DNA from: Sorangium cellulosum So ce56
Lineage (GTDB): Bacteria; Myxococcota_A; Polyangia; Polyangiales; Polyangiaceae
Direction of reading: 5' to 3'
NCBI RefSeq assembly: GCF_000067165.1
Contig: NC_010162.1
Span: 9,183,001-9,247,000, forward strand
DNA: 64,000 nt
Shown here one piece after another: positions 24,311-32,451 of the stretch. How positions within the stretch are numbered: the stretch's first letter is position 1; each line of letters starts with the position of its first letter. A model generated the notes under the pieces. That model worked only from the letters and a program-made list of their open reading frames with translations, searched no databases and had not been told where the DNA came from. A program made the position numbers and the translations under genes.

Positions 24311-25790
24311 GGGGGGTCTTCGGCCAGAAGGCCGAGCACGTCGATCCGGCGCAGATGCAGCTCGCCTTCGACGCGATCGTGCAGATGCTCGCGGGCACCG
24401 GGGCGCAGCCGGACGCGGGCGCGACCAGCTCGCCGGACGGCCGTGATGGCGCAACGCCGAACGGCTCCTCCGGAGGCGGGGACAAGGAGCGCCAGGCCCA
24501 CCCGCACGGACGGCAACGCCTGCCCGAGCATCTGCCTGTCGAGCGGATCGAACTGTTGCCGCCGGAGGCGCAGGACGAGCGCGCGACCGCGCTTGTCCGC
24601 ATCGGCGAGGAGGTGTCGGAGACGCTGGAGTGGCGGCCCGCGAGCTTCGTGCGACTGCAGATCGTGAGGCCGAAGTTCGCGGTCAAAGGTGAGCCCGAGC
24701 AAGGCATCACGATCGCCGATGTCCCCGACAGCCCTGTCCCGCGCAGCCTCGCCGGTCCGGGGTTGCTCGCGCACGTGCTGGTGAGCAAGTACGCCGACCA
24801 CTTGCCGCTTCACCGGCAGGAGAAGATGTTCGAGCGCTGGGGCCTTCACCTTTCGCGCTCGACGCTGTGCGGCTGGGTCGAATCGTGCGCCGGCAAGCTC
24901 GCGATCGTCGTCGAGGCGATGGCCAAGGACGCTCTGAACGCGCACTGCATCGCCATCGATGCCACCGGCGTGCTCGTGCAAGCAAAGGACAAGTGTCGGC
25001 GTGGCCACTTCTGGGTCCTGGTGGCAGACCGAGAGCACGTCCTGTTCCGTTTCACGCCGCATCACAACCAGGATGGCCCGAAGGAGTTCCTTCGCGGCTA
25101 CAAGGGCTATGTCCAGGCCGACGCCTCGAACGTCTACGAGCAGCTCTTCCGCACCGAGGGGGTGACCGAGGTCGGTTGCTGGGCCCATTGCCGGCGAAAG
25201 TTCTTCGAAGCGATGAACTCCGACCGGGACCGCGCGACTGTAGCCATCGGCTTCATTCGCAAGCTCTACGCGATCGACAAGGCGACCAAGGAGCTGCCTC
25301 CGGGCCGTCGAACCGAGCAGCGCCGGATGGATGCCGAGCCCGTGCTCGTGGCCTTCCGCGCCTGGCTTGAGACAGAGGACCTGCTCGTCCTGCCGAGGAG
25401 CCCCATCGCAGGCGCCATCGGCTACGCGCTCAACCAATGGACCGCGCTCACTCGCTTCCTCGAGGATGGTCGGCTCCGCCTGGACAACAACCGGAGCGAG
25501 CTTGAGCTCCGCCGTGAAGCCGTCGGCCGTAAGAACTGGCTCTTCGTGGGCAGCAAGGACGGCGCCGAGTGGAACGCCACATCGTGTCGCTCATCGCCTC
25601 CTGCGCGCTGCACGGCATCGAGCCCTGGGCCTACTTGCGCGACGTGCTGATCCTGCTGCCCACCTGGCCTCCCGAGCGGGTCATCGAGCTCGCTCCCAAG
25701 TCCTGGAAGCAGACCCTCGAGAACGCCGACGCTCGGCAGCGGCTCGCGGCCAGTCCGTGGCCCCGGGCGCCGGACGCGACGCCCAGCTGA
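24311..25790 (+). pseudogene. IS66-family transposase, 5'-truncated and frameshifted
   Basis: The frame begins inside the protein at GVFGQKAEHVDPAQMQLAF, where the group II intron boundary lies; the first 50-80 residues normally before this point are absent. The body is a typical IS66 TnpC: RLPEHLPVERIELLPPEAQD, LPLHRQEKMFERWGLHLSRS, then the DDE set CIAIDATGVLV, YVQADASNVYEQLF and LDNNRSELELRREAVGRKNW. At about 25575 one base is missing: the first frame continues into nonsense, while the next frame supplies the expected end VSLIASCALHGIEPWAYLRD to WKQTLENADA at 25790. Two independent lesions make it inactive. Confidence 0.85.
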
Positions 25791-26276
25791 TCGCTCCTCC
25801 GCGTCGCCGTCCGCTGCCGTGGGCAAGGTCACCGCCTTGCTGCCCGCCGGGCGCACCGGTAGCCGGCTTTGGCGCGCTGGTGCCGGCTCTTCGGCGCTTG
25901 CGCGGTCGACGCGTGGCTTCCGGCGCCTTGTCGACGATTCGAGCCCGGCAGAGGCATCAGCGGCACGCGGCTTCGTCGCCGCGCGCCTTGCGGGCGACGT
26001 ACACGCGGGCGGCGACCTCGGCGTCGACCGCCGTTTCCTCCGCTCGCTGCTGGGCCCAGCCACCCTTCGCCGCAGACCGCTCTTGCTCTCGCATCGCGTC
26101 GCGAATCTACGGCGACGGCACACACCTCGCGAGGATGGGGTCTACAGGACGGATACACAGTCAAGGTGGCCCGTTTGGACGGCGTTCACGCGGCTCCGCC
26201 GAGTTCGTCGCCGCCTCGCGTCCGTGCTCAAGCGCGCCTGCATCGGCCACGCTGGCTCCGCGGAGGTCCCCGAAGC
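25791..26276. other. Sequence between IS66 remnants, no gene assigned
   Basis: About 490 GC-rich bases with only shadow frames. The part near 25800-25870 is probably the tail of the truncated IS66 element, but its inverted-repeat end could not be identified. No RNA gene or clean repeat was recognised. Confidence 0.35.
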
Positions 26277-26477
26277 TCACGCCTCCCCGATCTCGACCGT
26301 CACCATGGACCGCCCCGCCATGTCGCCGCGAACGGCCCGCAGGCTGTCGTAGTCGAGTTCCAGCACGCGGCCGGGCGCAACGGGCAGGATGAGCGCTGTC
26401 GGTCTCCTCCACGAGAACAGCTTCAGCGATTGCGTCGAGCTCGTCAGGGTCGATTATGCCCGAAGTGTCGACGGGCC
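26277..26477 (-). pseudogene. Remnant of an unknown gene interrupted by IS66
   Basis: Two frames together read as one conserved-looking tail: TSGIIDPDELDAIAEAVLVE with ETDS in the first, then, shifted by one base, ALILPVAPGRVLELDYDSLR and AVRGDMAGRSMVTVEIGEA with a stop at 26277. The IS66 element inserted at its upstream side (target duplication 26470-26477). A similar EIGEA-stop sequence occurs beside the second IS66 copy at 32239-32255. The family is not recognised. Confidence 0.45.
26470..26477. repeat. IS66 target-site duplication, left copy
   Basis: GACGGGCC immediately outside the left IS66 end. The identical eight bases lie outside the right end at 29139-29146, the duplication length known for IS66. 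Confidence 0.85.
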
Positions 26478-26647
26478 GTAAGCGCCCGGCCAACGCCATG
26501 GGCACAGCCCCTTGCGGCTCTCGCCGGGGTCGACGATGCTGGGCGCGGGGCGGCGTCGGCCCACGACTCGGCGCGGGCACAGACGGTCCTGAAAGAAGGC
26601 CCGGCGAAGCGGCATCCGCCTGCGTCGCCGGCCGAGGCTCGCGTTGT

Positions 26648-28312
26648 TCAGGTCGCGTCGGTATCGCCGGCGCTCGGAGCAGCGCGCGACGATCTCGCCC
26701 ATGCGTCGGGCAGCAACTCGTCCAGGCGGTCGCGCTGCCAGCCCGCCTGCAACCTGCCGATGACGTCTGTCGCCCAGGCGAGCGGGTTGACTCCGTGCAT
26801 CCGACACGAGCCGAAGATCGTATAGCCGATGGCCAGGCGCTGAGCGCCCTTATCGGAGCCCGCGAATAAATAGTTTTTTCTTCCGAGGGCTACACGTCTT
26901 AGCTGCCGCTCGACTTCGCCGTTGTCTATCTCGAAGCGTCCATCCGTGAAGCAGCGCCGCCACGCAGCCGCCTGATTGATGGCGTACTGGGTAGCGATGC
27001 AGAGCGGCGTACCTGGTACGAGCCGAAGGTGCAGCTCGTGAATCCACTGATACAGCTCGTCCACAACGGGGAGCGACCGCTCCTGCCGGCGCGCCAGCCG
27101 CGCCTCCGTGGACAGCGCCTCCTCTTTGCAGGTCGACTCGATTCGGTAGATGGCTTTGAAGTACGAGAGCGCTACCGCCGCTCGCGCGTCGCCACCCTTG
27201 GCCGCCTTCTCGAACTTGGCGCGGATGTGCATCCCGCAGCCGAGCCGACGCTCCTCGGGCACGATCATCTCGCCGTCGTCGCCTCCGCGGAGCATCGCGC
27301 CATAGCCCGCGTACCCATCGCCCTGCAAGTAGCCGGTGAAGCCCTGCAGCAGCGCGGCTGGATGCTTCGCCTTCCAGTCCGGTGCGTACAGGAACGCCAC
27401 GAGACCCGCCCCGACGAAGGCCCAGATATGACCTCGCTTCACCCCCGCCGGATGATCTCGATCCAGCACCCGCATCCCCGTGTCGTCGGCGCGCAAGTAG
27501 AACGAGTCCAGCACCCGCTCCGCGATCCTCTCAGCCACCGGAGCGAGCACGTCGAGCGCGAAGGCCGACCAGTCGCCCAGAGTCGACGGAGACAGCGACA
27601 CGCCGAAGCGAGCGTATTGCTGCGACTGCCGGTACAGCGGCATCGAGTCCTCGAACTTCTCGACAAGGATGCTGGCGAGCAGCCCCGGTCCCGGACGCCC
27701 TCGGTCCATCACCTTCTCGCTGTCCGCCGTCGTTACACCCTGCTCCGGGCAGCGCGGGCAGGCGAGCTTCTCCCGCTGCTCCTCGATGATCTTGAACTGC
27801 GCCGGCACGAACTCGAGCACTTCGCTCGTACGATGGCCAATGCACTTCTTGTCCGCGCCGCACTGCGGGCACGTCCGCTCGGCCTCGGGGACGGGCACCA
27901 CGCGCGTCTCACGCGGAAGGTGTTCGGGAAGCGGCGCGCGCCCGCCCCGTCCTCGCGGCGGCTTCGGCGGCTCAGGGGGTTGCGGCACCAGCCCCTGCTC
28001 CGGCTGCGGCGCAGCGTCCGCGCCGAGCTCCGAGCCCGCCGCCCCCGGCGGAGCTTCCGCCCCGAGCTCGGCGAACATCAGCATCAGCTGCTCGGTAGAG
28101 ACCTGCTGGCTCTTGCGGCCGTACAGCTCGCGCAGCGCGCTTGCGAGCCTCGCCGAGAGCGCGGTGTTCTTGTCGCGCAGCTGGACCAGCAGTCCGAGCA
28201 CCAGGTCGATGAGCTCCGGAAGCTGCCCGGCGGCCGCCAGCTGCTCGAGCTTGCTCCGCACGTCCGCCAGATCGGCGGGCAGTTGTGCCTGGGACTGAAG
28301 AGGACTGGTCAC
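26648..28312 (-). CDS. tnpC: IS66 transposase TnpC
   Basis: 554 residues, a usual length. A coiled N-terminus (LRDKNTALSARLASALRELY), basic GRKSQQVSTEQLMLMFAELG, a Pro-rich linker and a zinc-ribbon CPQCGADKKCIGHRTSEVLE with LACPRCPEQGVTT are followed by a DDE core: YLRADDTGMRVLDRD, TGYLQGDGYAGYGAM, and FEIDNGEVERQLRRVALGRK with NYLFAGSDKGAQ. It ends with the IS66 C-terminal domain (GYTIFGSCRMHGVNPLAWAT). All three acidic positions are present. Its start overlaps the tnpB stop by four bases. Confidence 0.9.
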   Translation of the reverse strand: MTSPLQSQAQLPADLADVRSKLEQLAAAGQLPELIDLVLGLLVQLRDKNTALSARLASALRELYGRKSQQVSTEQLMLMFAELGAEAPPGAAGSELGADAAPQPEQGLVPQPPEPPKPPRGRGGRAPLPEHLPRETRVVPVPEAERTCPQCGADKKCIGHRTSEVLEFVPAQFKIIEEQREKLACPRCPEQGVTTADSEKVMDRGRPGPGLLASILVEKFEDSMPLYRQSQQYARFGVSLSPSTLGDWSAFALDVLAPVAERIAERVLDSFYLRADDTGMRVLDRDHPAGVKRGHIWAFVGAGLVAFLYAPDWKAKHPAALLQGFTGYLQGDGYAGYGAMLRGGDDGEMIVPEERRLGCGMHIRAKFEKAAKGGDARAAVALSYFKAIYRIESTCKEEALSTEARLARRQERSLPVVDELYQWIHELHLRLVPGTPLCIATQYAINQAAAWRRCFTDGRFEIDNGEVERQLRRVALGRKNYLFAGSDKGAQRLAIGYTIFGSCRMHGVNPLAWATDVIGRLQAGWQRDRLDELLPDAWARSSRAAPSAGDTDAT

Positions 28313-28731
28313 GTGGCGCGCGAGATAGCTATCCCACGCGCATCCATCAAGCTTTGCTTCGACGGAGCAATTTTTCTCACGCTGGGTCTCCAGCGCTTGC
28401 GCCGCACGGCCTCGGACAGGTCGAACCCTTCGAGCATCAGCGACAGCTCGGCCGCCTCGACCTCGACGTGGGTGGCCCCCTTGGGCAGGTCGCGGGCGAG
28501 GTGGAAGCGCCCGCGGGCCAATTTTTTCGCCACGATCATGTAGCCGGTGCGGTCCCAGAACAAGACGCGCACCTGGTCACCACGCCGATTCCTGAACACG
28601 AACAGATGCCCGCAGAGCGGGTCAGCTCCGAAGCGCTGAGAGACCAAGGCCGACAGCCCATCAAAGCTCTTGCGCAGGTCCGTGGGCTCGGCTGCGATGT
28701 ACACGCGCACCGACGGCGGCAGCGTCAGCAT
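28309..28731 (-). CDS. tnpB: IS66 accessory protein TnpB
   Basis: 140 residues: LTLPPSVRVYIAAEPTDLRK, SFDGLSALVSQRFGADPLCG, HLFVFRNRRGDQVRVLFWDR and TGYMIVAKKLARGRF, the diagnostic TnpB (IS66 Orf2) sequence. It is needed for transposition in IS66 elements with unknown biochemistry. It overlaps tnpA by seven bases and tnpC by four. Confidence 0.92.
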   Translation of the reverse strand: MLTLPPSVRVYIAAEPTDLRKSFDGLSALVSQRFGADPLCGHLFVFRNRRGDQVRVLFWDRTGYMIVAKKLARGRFHLARDLPKGATHVEVEAAELSLMLEGFDLSEAVRRKRWRPSVRKIAPSKQSLMDARGIAISRAT

Positions 28732-29063
28732 GGCGTCTCCTCGGCCGCGAGCGCCAGGACCCGCTCGAGCGTGGCCGGGTCGAAGCCCGGCCGGACCCGC
28801 ACCACCCGCCCGTTGGGCAGCGCGATCTCGATCGGCTCCGGCGCGACGATCGATGCGTCCGCCACCACGTGGACCGGCAGAAAGCGCGGTGCTTCGGTCA
28901 ACGACGACGGCGAGGGCTGTGAGGGCCGGTCAGCTCGCAGCTTCCAGCGCCACCAGTAGAGCTGCTTCGGCTTGTATCCTTCACGCCGCGCGAACCTCTC
29001 GGCGCTCAGCCCGCTGCGCTCCCATCGCTCCACCCGCTCGGCCCACTCCGCCTTCGTCGCCAT
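28725..29063 (-). CDS. tnpA: IS66 accessory protein TnpA
   Basis: 112 residues: AEWAERVERWERSGLSAERF, ARREGYKPKQLYWWRWKLRA (HTH region), then a short linker and FLPVHVVADASIV, IEIALPNGRVVRVRPGFDPA, TLERVLALAAEETPC. This is the standard TnpA of IS66 elements, a small DNA-binding accessory protein. Preceded by GGAGGAAGC, a good Shine-Dalgarno. Confidence 0.9.
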   Translation of the reverse strand: MATKAEWAERVERWERSGLSAERFARREGYKPKQLYWWRWKLRADRPSQPSPSSLTEAPRFLPVHVVADASIVAPEPIEIALPNGRVVRVRPGFDPATLERVLALAAEETPC

Positions 29064-29138
29064 CGCTTCCTCCTTCGCGATGGGGATAGGTAACCGGCGC
29101 CACGCCGACGATCACGATGGCGTTGGTCGGGCGCTTAC

Positions 29139-29146
29139 GACGGGCC
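29139..29146. repeat. IS66 target-site duplication, right copy
   Basis: GACGGGCC directly outside the right end of the IS66 element, identical to 26470-26477. Confidence 0.85.
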
Positions 29147-29459
29147 GGGGGCGCTGGTTGCGTGGCGTCGCACGGCGGGCAGGTTTCCTCCGCCAACTAT
29201 TGCCGCCCAGTCTCGTTGATGCTCCAGCCCCTCGCATCGAGCATGCTGCGTGATGGCGAGGAGCTCTACGCAGCGAAGATGGCAATCAGGGATGGCGCCC
29301 GCTCCGCGTACGCAACGAGGGAGGACACGCACGCACCGCGTGGACCCCACGGTTGCCTTCGCCCGGACGGCGTCTGCCGACCGGGCTCGCTCTGCAGAGG
29401 GTGCACTGCACTGACGCCTCTCCACGGCGGATGCACCTGCTGACGACCTCCTGAAGCGG
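29147..29459. other. Non-coding stretch between IS66 and the low-GC islet
   Basis: About 310 bases with no convincing gene. The frames present lack ribosome-binding sites and recognisable domains. It is the start of a change towards lower GC. Confidence 0.4.
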
Positions 29460-29503
29460 AACGGCCAGGTCTACGCACACCGACGTATGCGCGCCTGGCC
29501 GTT
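29460..29503. terminator. Hairpin after the ribbon-helix-helix gene
   Basis: Perfect 10-base arms AACGGCCAGG (29460-29469) and CCTGGCCGTT (29494-29503) lie a few bases beyond the stop at 29512 of the minus-strand gene. A terminator without a strong T-run is the simplest reading. Confidence 0.5.
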
Positions 29504-29511
29504 CGTCTAGC

Positions 29512-29745
29512 TTACCTGAGGAGCAGTTCTCGTTCGGTGCCGTCCGCGTTACGCAGCACCACCTTGCCTCCTTCTTCAATCGTCGTAGTAAGCAGTGCGT
29601 CGTATACCGACAGTGCCCGTCGAATGACTTCCGTGAGGCTGTCAGCCTCGCTCAATTCCCGAACCCGCTCGAGTCTTTCGCGAACTCGCTCCGACAGATC
29701 CAGATTGAGCCGGACCTTGGTTTCTTTGCTTGCCGGCCTCGGCAT
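29512..29745 (-). CDS. Ribbon-helix-helix DNA-binding-like protein
   Basis: The start at 29745 gives MPRPASKETKVRLNLDLSER, VRERLERVRELSEADSLTEV, IRRALSVYDALLTTTIEEGG. This is a short basic beta strand followed by two helices, the Arc/MetJ/CopG-like (RHH) arrangement typical of antitoxins and small regulators. The last part (VVLRNADGTERELLLR) is a short beta tail. An upstream ATG at 29772 is also in frame. It overlaps the 3' end of the membrane-protein gene by about 100 bases, and no toxin partner is evident. Composition is poorer in GC than the surroundings, consistent with transfer. Confidence 0.6.
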   Translation of the reverse strand: MPRPASKETKVRLNLDLSERVRERLERVRELSEADSLTEVIRRALSVYDALLTTTIEEGGKVVLRNADGTERELLLR

Positions 29746-30022
29746 TATTTCCTCTGGTAAAATAGACCACAACGAGGCCGCAGAACGCGAGAAATGTCAT
29801 CATCCCGCATAGCCACCACACGGGGTTTCTTTCGCCATTTTGGCTTCCCAGCGTAATCAGACCCGTAATCACCATTACGCATGTCGCGCTTTGCGGCGTT
29901 CCAGCAGCGCGGACTGCTGCAATGATGGGTCCTGCCCCCTTCTTCAGTTCGTCAACGATTTCGATCTCAGAGTAGTACTCTCTGTAGTTTTGTTCTGAAC
30001 GGCGTTCAATTTCTTTGTTCAC
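29642..30022 (-). CDS. Small membrane protein, function unknown
   Basis: 126 residues starting at GTG (NKEIERRSEQNYREYYSEIE). An amphipathic, charged N-terminus is followed by ATCVMVITGLITLGS and WWLCGMMTFLAFCGLVVVYF, two membrane helices joined by a short polar loop (QNGERNPV). The C-terminus is soluble and overlaps the RHH gene in another frame. The family is not recognised. Just upstream lies the conserved 3' end of a lost gene (repeat at 30031-30093), repeating the arrangement seen at 31 kb. Part of the lower-GC islet. Confidence 0.55.
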   Translation of the reverse strand: MNKEIERRSEQNYREYYSEIEIVDELKKGAGPIIAAVRAAGTPQSATCVMVITGLITLGSQNGERNPVWWLCGMMTFLAFCGLVVVYFTRGNNAEAGKQRNQGPAQSGSVGASSRKTRAGSGIERG

Positions 30023-30030
30023 GGTTCGCG

Positions 30031-30093
30031 AGCAGTGGCAATCCGAGAGAGGCGGTCGCCTACCTAAAAAAGCTACTGCACGCAGGCGGCTCG
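30031..30093 (-). repeat. Dispersed repeat, copy 1 (3' end of a lost gene)
   Basis: The minus strand reads as the codons for EPPACSSFFR and a stop (30060-30062), then GGATTGCCACTGC before the next start. The same arrangement occurs at 31009-31070 as EPPTCSSCFR and a stop. Similarity covers about 60 bases with a small gap. Confidence 0.65.
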
Positions 30094-30700
30094 TTATAAC
30101 GCATGCAAATGTTCCTATTGCCGTAAGCGGCGTTCGACTCCTTTGTCTATGGGTCGCGAGGCGATCGCCTAGTCAAATAAACTAGGGGTATCATGTTTAT
30201 GACATACACAAGGAACCGCGCAAGCCGACATATTATTCACAAATGTATTTTATGTTACAGTAGCCCATCAGGGAAAGTCTCCCTCCGATGGCTTGCTCCT
30301 GGCTGCAGGGGTGCACCGCTTACCATTTGCTGCCCTCCCGGCTCCCCCCGGAGTTGTCGTCGGTCTCTCGGCGCCCGTAGCACCGCTCTGCACCAAAAAT
30401 AGGACCTTACACACTGAGCAGCGCAATGACGCATTGCGAAAGAACCATGGCACTCGGAAAGACGGGTCGCCCCGTCTCCAGGTGGACCTGCCTCTCGTGC
30501 GACGAGCGCGTTGGCGGGCTCAGCGAGGCCGTCTCCAGCGGCGTCGCGGTCCAGGTCATCCATGCCGGAGGGCGTTGCGGGCGCGGTATTAGGAACGCGC
30601 GGTACAGCTCCGCGTCCGGCTATCCGCGCGCCAGGCGCACAACGCCCTGCGCACGTCGGTCGGCATGCTCATTGACGACGATGGGCCGCTGCCGATCGAG
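30094..30700. other. Lower-GC stretch without an assignable gene
   Basis: About 600 bases. The left part is AT-rich, with a 12-bp palindrome AGGCGATCGCCT near 30157 and CTAG-type dyads beside it. The right part has several short frames, none with a domain or ribosome-binding site. It probably contains decayed gene fragments. Confidence 0.35.
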
Positions 30701-31030
30701 CTATCGGCGTTTCATGGCTCGCGCAAGGTGTCGGGCACGTCGGCGGCGGCCAGTCGCACGCCGCCTCCAGCATCGCGGCCCACCGCGGGTGCTCGCGCCG
30801 CCCATGCTCGATCCGTGATCGCTAACCTTCCCGTTGTGGTGAGGAATGGTAAGATGAATCACCTCCAGAAGGTGGAACAACACCGCCCAATGATCGACTA
30901 GCTGGCCAAGCATCAGGTCGTGGGCTGCGTGCGTTAGAGAAATTACGGCGTGTGCAAATAACACGGCAGCGAGGCCGCGCATTAGTAGGTACTTCATCGC
31001 CGATTGGGCAGTGGCAATCGATAGGCTCAC
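30701..31030 (-). CDS. Possible small membrane protein
   Basis: The in-frame ATG at 30997 gives MKYLLMRGLAAVLFAHAVIS, LTHAAHDLMLGQLVDHWAVL, FHLLEVIHLTIPHHNGK. The hydrophobic, His-containing first half could form two membrane helices. The second half is a low-complexity Arg-rich tail that looks like read-through of non-coding sequence. It sits directly downstream of the frameshifted periplasmic gene, in the same position as the small membrane protein at 29.6-30.0 kb. Family not recognised; may be decayed. Confidence 0.3.
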   Translation of the reverse strand: MSLSIATAQSAMKYLLMRGLAAVLFAHAVISLTHAAHDLMLGQLVDHWAVLFHLLEVIHLTIPHHNGKVSDHGSSMGGASTRGGPRCWRRRATGRRRRARHLARAMKRR

Positions 31031-31070
31031 GCCTACCGAAAACAGCTACTGCACGTAGGCGGCTCGATGA
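31009..31070 (-). repeat. Dispersed repeat, copy 2
   Basis: Covers the last codons of the frameshifted periplasmic gene and the short gap to the next gene; it corresponds to copy 1 at 30031-30093. The shared part includes GCAGTGGCAATC and AGCTACTGCACG on the plus strand. Confidence 0.65.
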
Positions 31071-31600
31071 TGATCTCGTTGGCGGGGTACTCCGAACGAG
31101 TCTCCTTGAAAAGCTTCGGATCGATCGCGGCCGTGACGGCGCTGTCGCCGATGAATCCGGCCTCCTGGCCGATGTACTGGTTGTGCCTCGGCGGTCAGCT
31201 GCTGCGTCCTCTGCCGCAGCACCGACAGCATGGTGAACTGGTGGTTGGAGAGGTCGGCTTCCCGCCTCTTCATCGCGAGCTCCAATCCCCGGCGTCGCTC
31301 ACGGACGGAACGGATAGCGACGTAAATCTGATTCAGCTTGTCGTTGAGCCAGAACGTCCTCACAATGTCGCGCTGCGAGCGGTCCGCCTCCAGCTTGCGA
31401 CGGATCGAGGTGTGGGGTCCAGCCATCCGGGCGAGGAAGATTCCCCTCGGTGCGATCGGCTCGGCAGGGCAGAGAGCCACACGCCGCGCAAGATCTGCGG
31501 ACGCATCCAGCGGAGGCGCCGTGTGCGCCTGAGCAGCTGCGGTGCCGTGGCCGACCACGACCACTGCTGCTGTAAAACCGTGGAGTTGTTCGCGCTTCAT
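31033..31600 (-). pseudogene. Frameshifted periplasmic-type protein, unknown family
   Basis: ATG 31600 gives a signal-peptide-like KREQLHGFTAAVVVVGHGTA with AAAQA cleavage, then a helical region (RKLEADRSQRDIVRTFWLND, KLNQIYVAIRSVRERRRGLE, ADLSNHQFTMLSVLRQRTQQ). At about 31180 the frame breaks. The frame one base off continues sensibly as QYIGQEAGFIGDSAVTAAID, PKLFKETRSEYPANEIIIEP and ends PTCSSCFR with a stop at 31033. A one-base insertion explains it, as a real mutation or a sequencing error. The tail is duplicated at 30031-30093. Confidence 0.55.
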
Positions 31601-32277
31601 TGAAGGGCCCTGAAGGTCAACTCTGCGTAGTATAGGGGCGGGCAGCAGCGATTTCCAAAACGCAATGACCATGCCGAGAGGCCAGCGGAGCCCGCCGAAT
31701 AGGCAAACCAGCAGAGAAGCTCTACCTTCTATGTTGGGTGCGGGACGCGAGCACGGCATTCAACCCGCGCAACGAGGGAAGGTTCAACTTTGACCGACCG
31801 GCTCGGCGCGCGTCCTCGACCTATCCCCCAGGTGCGCCTCCATGAAGACGATGTAGGCCACGTGCCCCTCTCGCCGTGCTATACCCGCCCGGGTAGAATG
31901 GCATCGGTCCCTGCAAGGGCGCCCGGCGCTCTGCGCGCCCCGCGACAGGACCTGCGCGTTGAACTCAAGCCCGGACGACCGCGCTCCCGGGGGGGTACCT
32001 CGTGCATCCGGCGGTACCTCTCCGGTCCTCGCTGTCGCTCCAGCCACCCCCATGACCGCCACCCTCTGTGAGGCCAGCCGAGATACCGTCCCGTGTCAAG
32101 ACGGGGGCACTCGTGCCTCCGGTGCCTCTGCCCCCGGCAGGGGGCGCCCAGCCGGCCGTGCTCCCGACGAGTGACACCTGGGTCGTTCCACTGTGGGCGT
32201 ACGTAAATCCTCTGCGATCCCGCCTGCCGCGAGGCATTACGCCTCCCCGATCTCGGCCGCCCGCCAGCAGGCCCCGG
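31601..32277. other. Non-coding stretch before the second IS66 copy
   Basis: About 680 bases without a recognised gene. It includes at 32239-32255 the sequence ACGCCTCCCCGATCTCG, identical to 26279-26295 beside the first IS66, where it encodes the end (EIGEA, stop) of a disrupted gene. Otherwise nothing is identified. Confidence 0.4.
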
Positions 32278-32451
32278 GTAAGCGCCCAGCCATCGCCATG
32301 GGCACGACCCCTTGCGGCTCTCACCGGCGTCGACGATGCTGGGCGCGGGGCGGCGCCTACCGATGGTCCGGGCAGACGCGGGCGGACACGAGAGGGCCGG
32401 CGAGGTGCTCTCCCCCGGAACCCCGGCGGCGAGGATTGAGGTCCGCGTCGT

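Larger units (their letters stand above)
26478..29138 (-). mobile_element. Complete IS66-family insertion sequence
   Basis: 2661 bp bounded by inverted repeats GTAAGCGCCCGGCCAACGCC (26478 on) and GTAAGCGCCCGACCAACGCC (29138 inward), with two mismatches over 24 bases and a perfect 8-bp target duplication GACGGGCC on both sides. It carries tnpA, tnpB and tnpC in order with short overlaps and no visible disabling lesion. It is likely a recent and possibly active insertion. Confidence 0.9.

Noticed and set aside
24259..25437. 392-residue open frame antisense to the IS66 transposase
   Set aside because: Shadow of the DDE transposase frame; no start signal or domain.
27029..28543. 504-residue frame antisense to IS66 tnpC
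   Set aside because: Shadow; tnpC/tnpB on the other strand are unmistakable.
30150..30170. AGGCGATCGCCT palindrome as a regulatory site
   Set aside because: It contains the common GCGATCGC octamer and nothing nearby identifies a regulator, so chance is sufficient.
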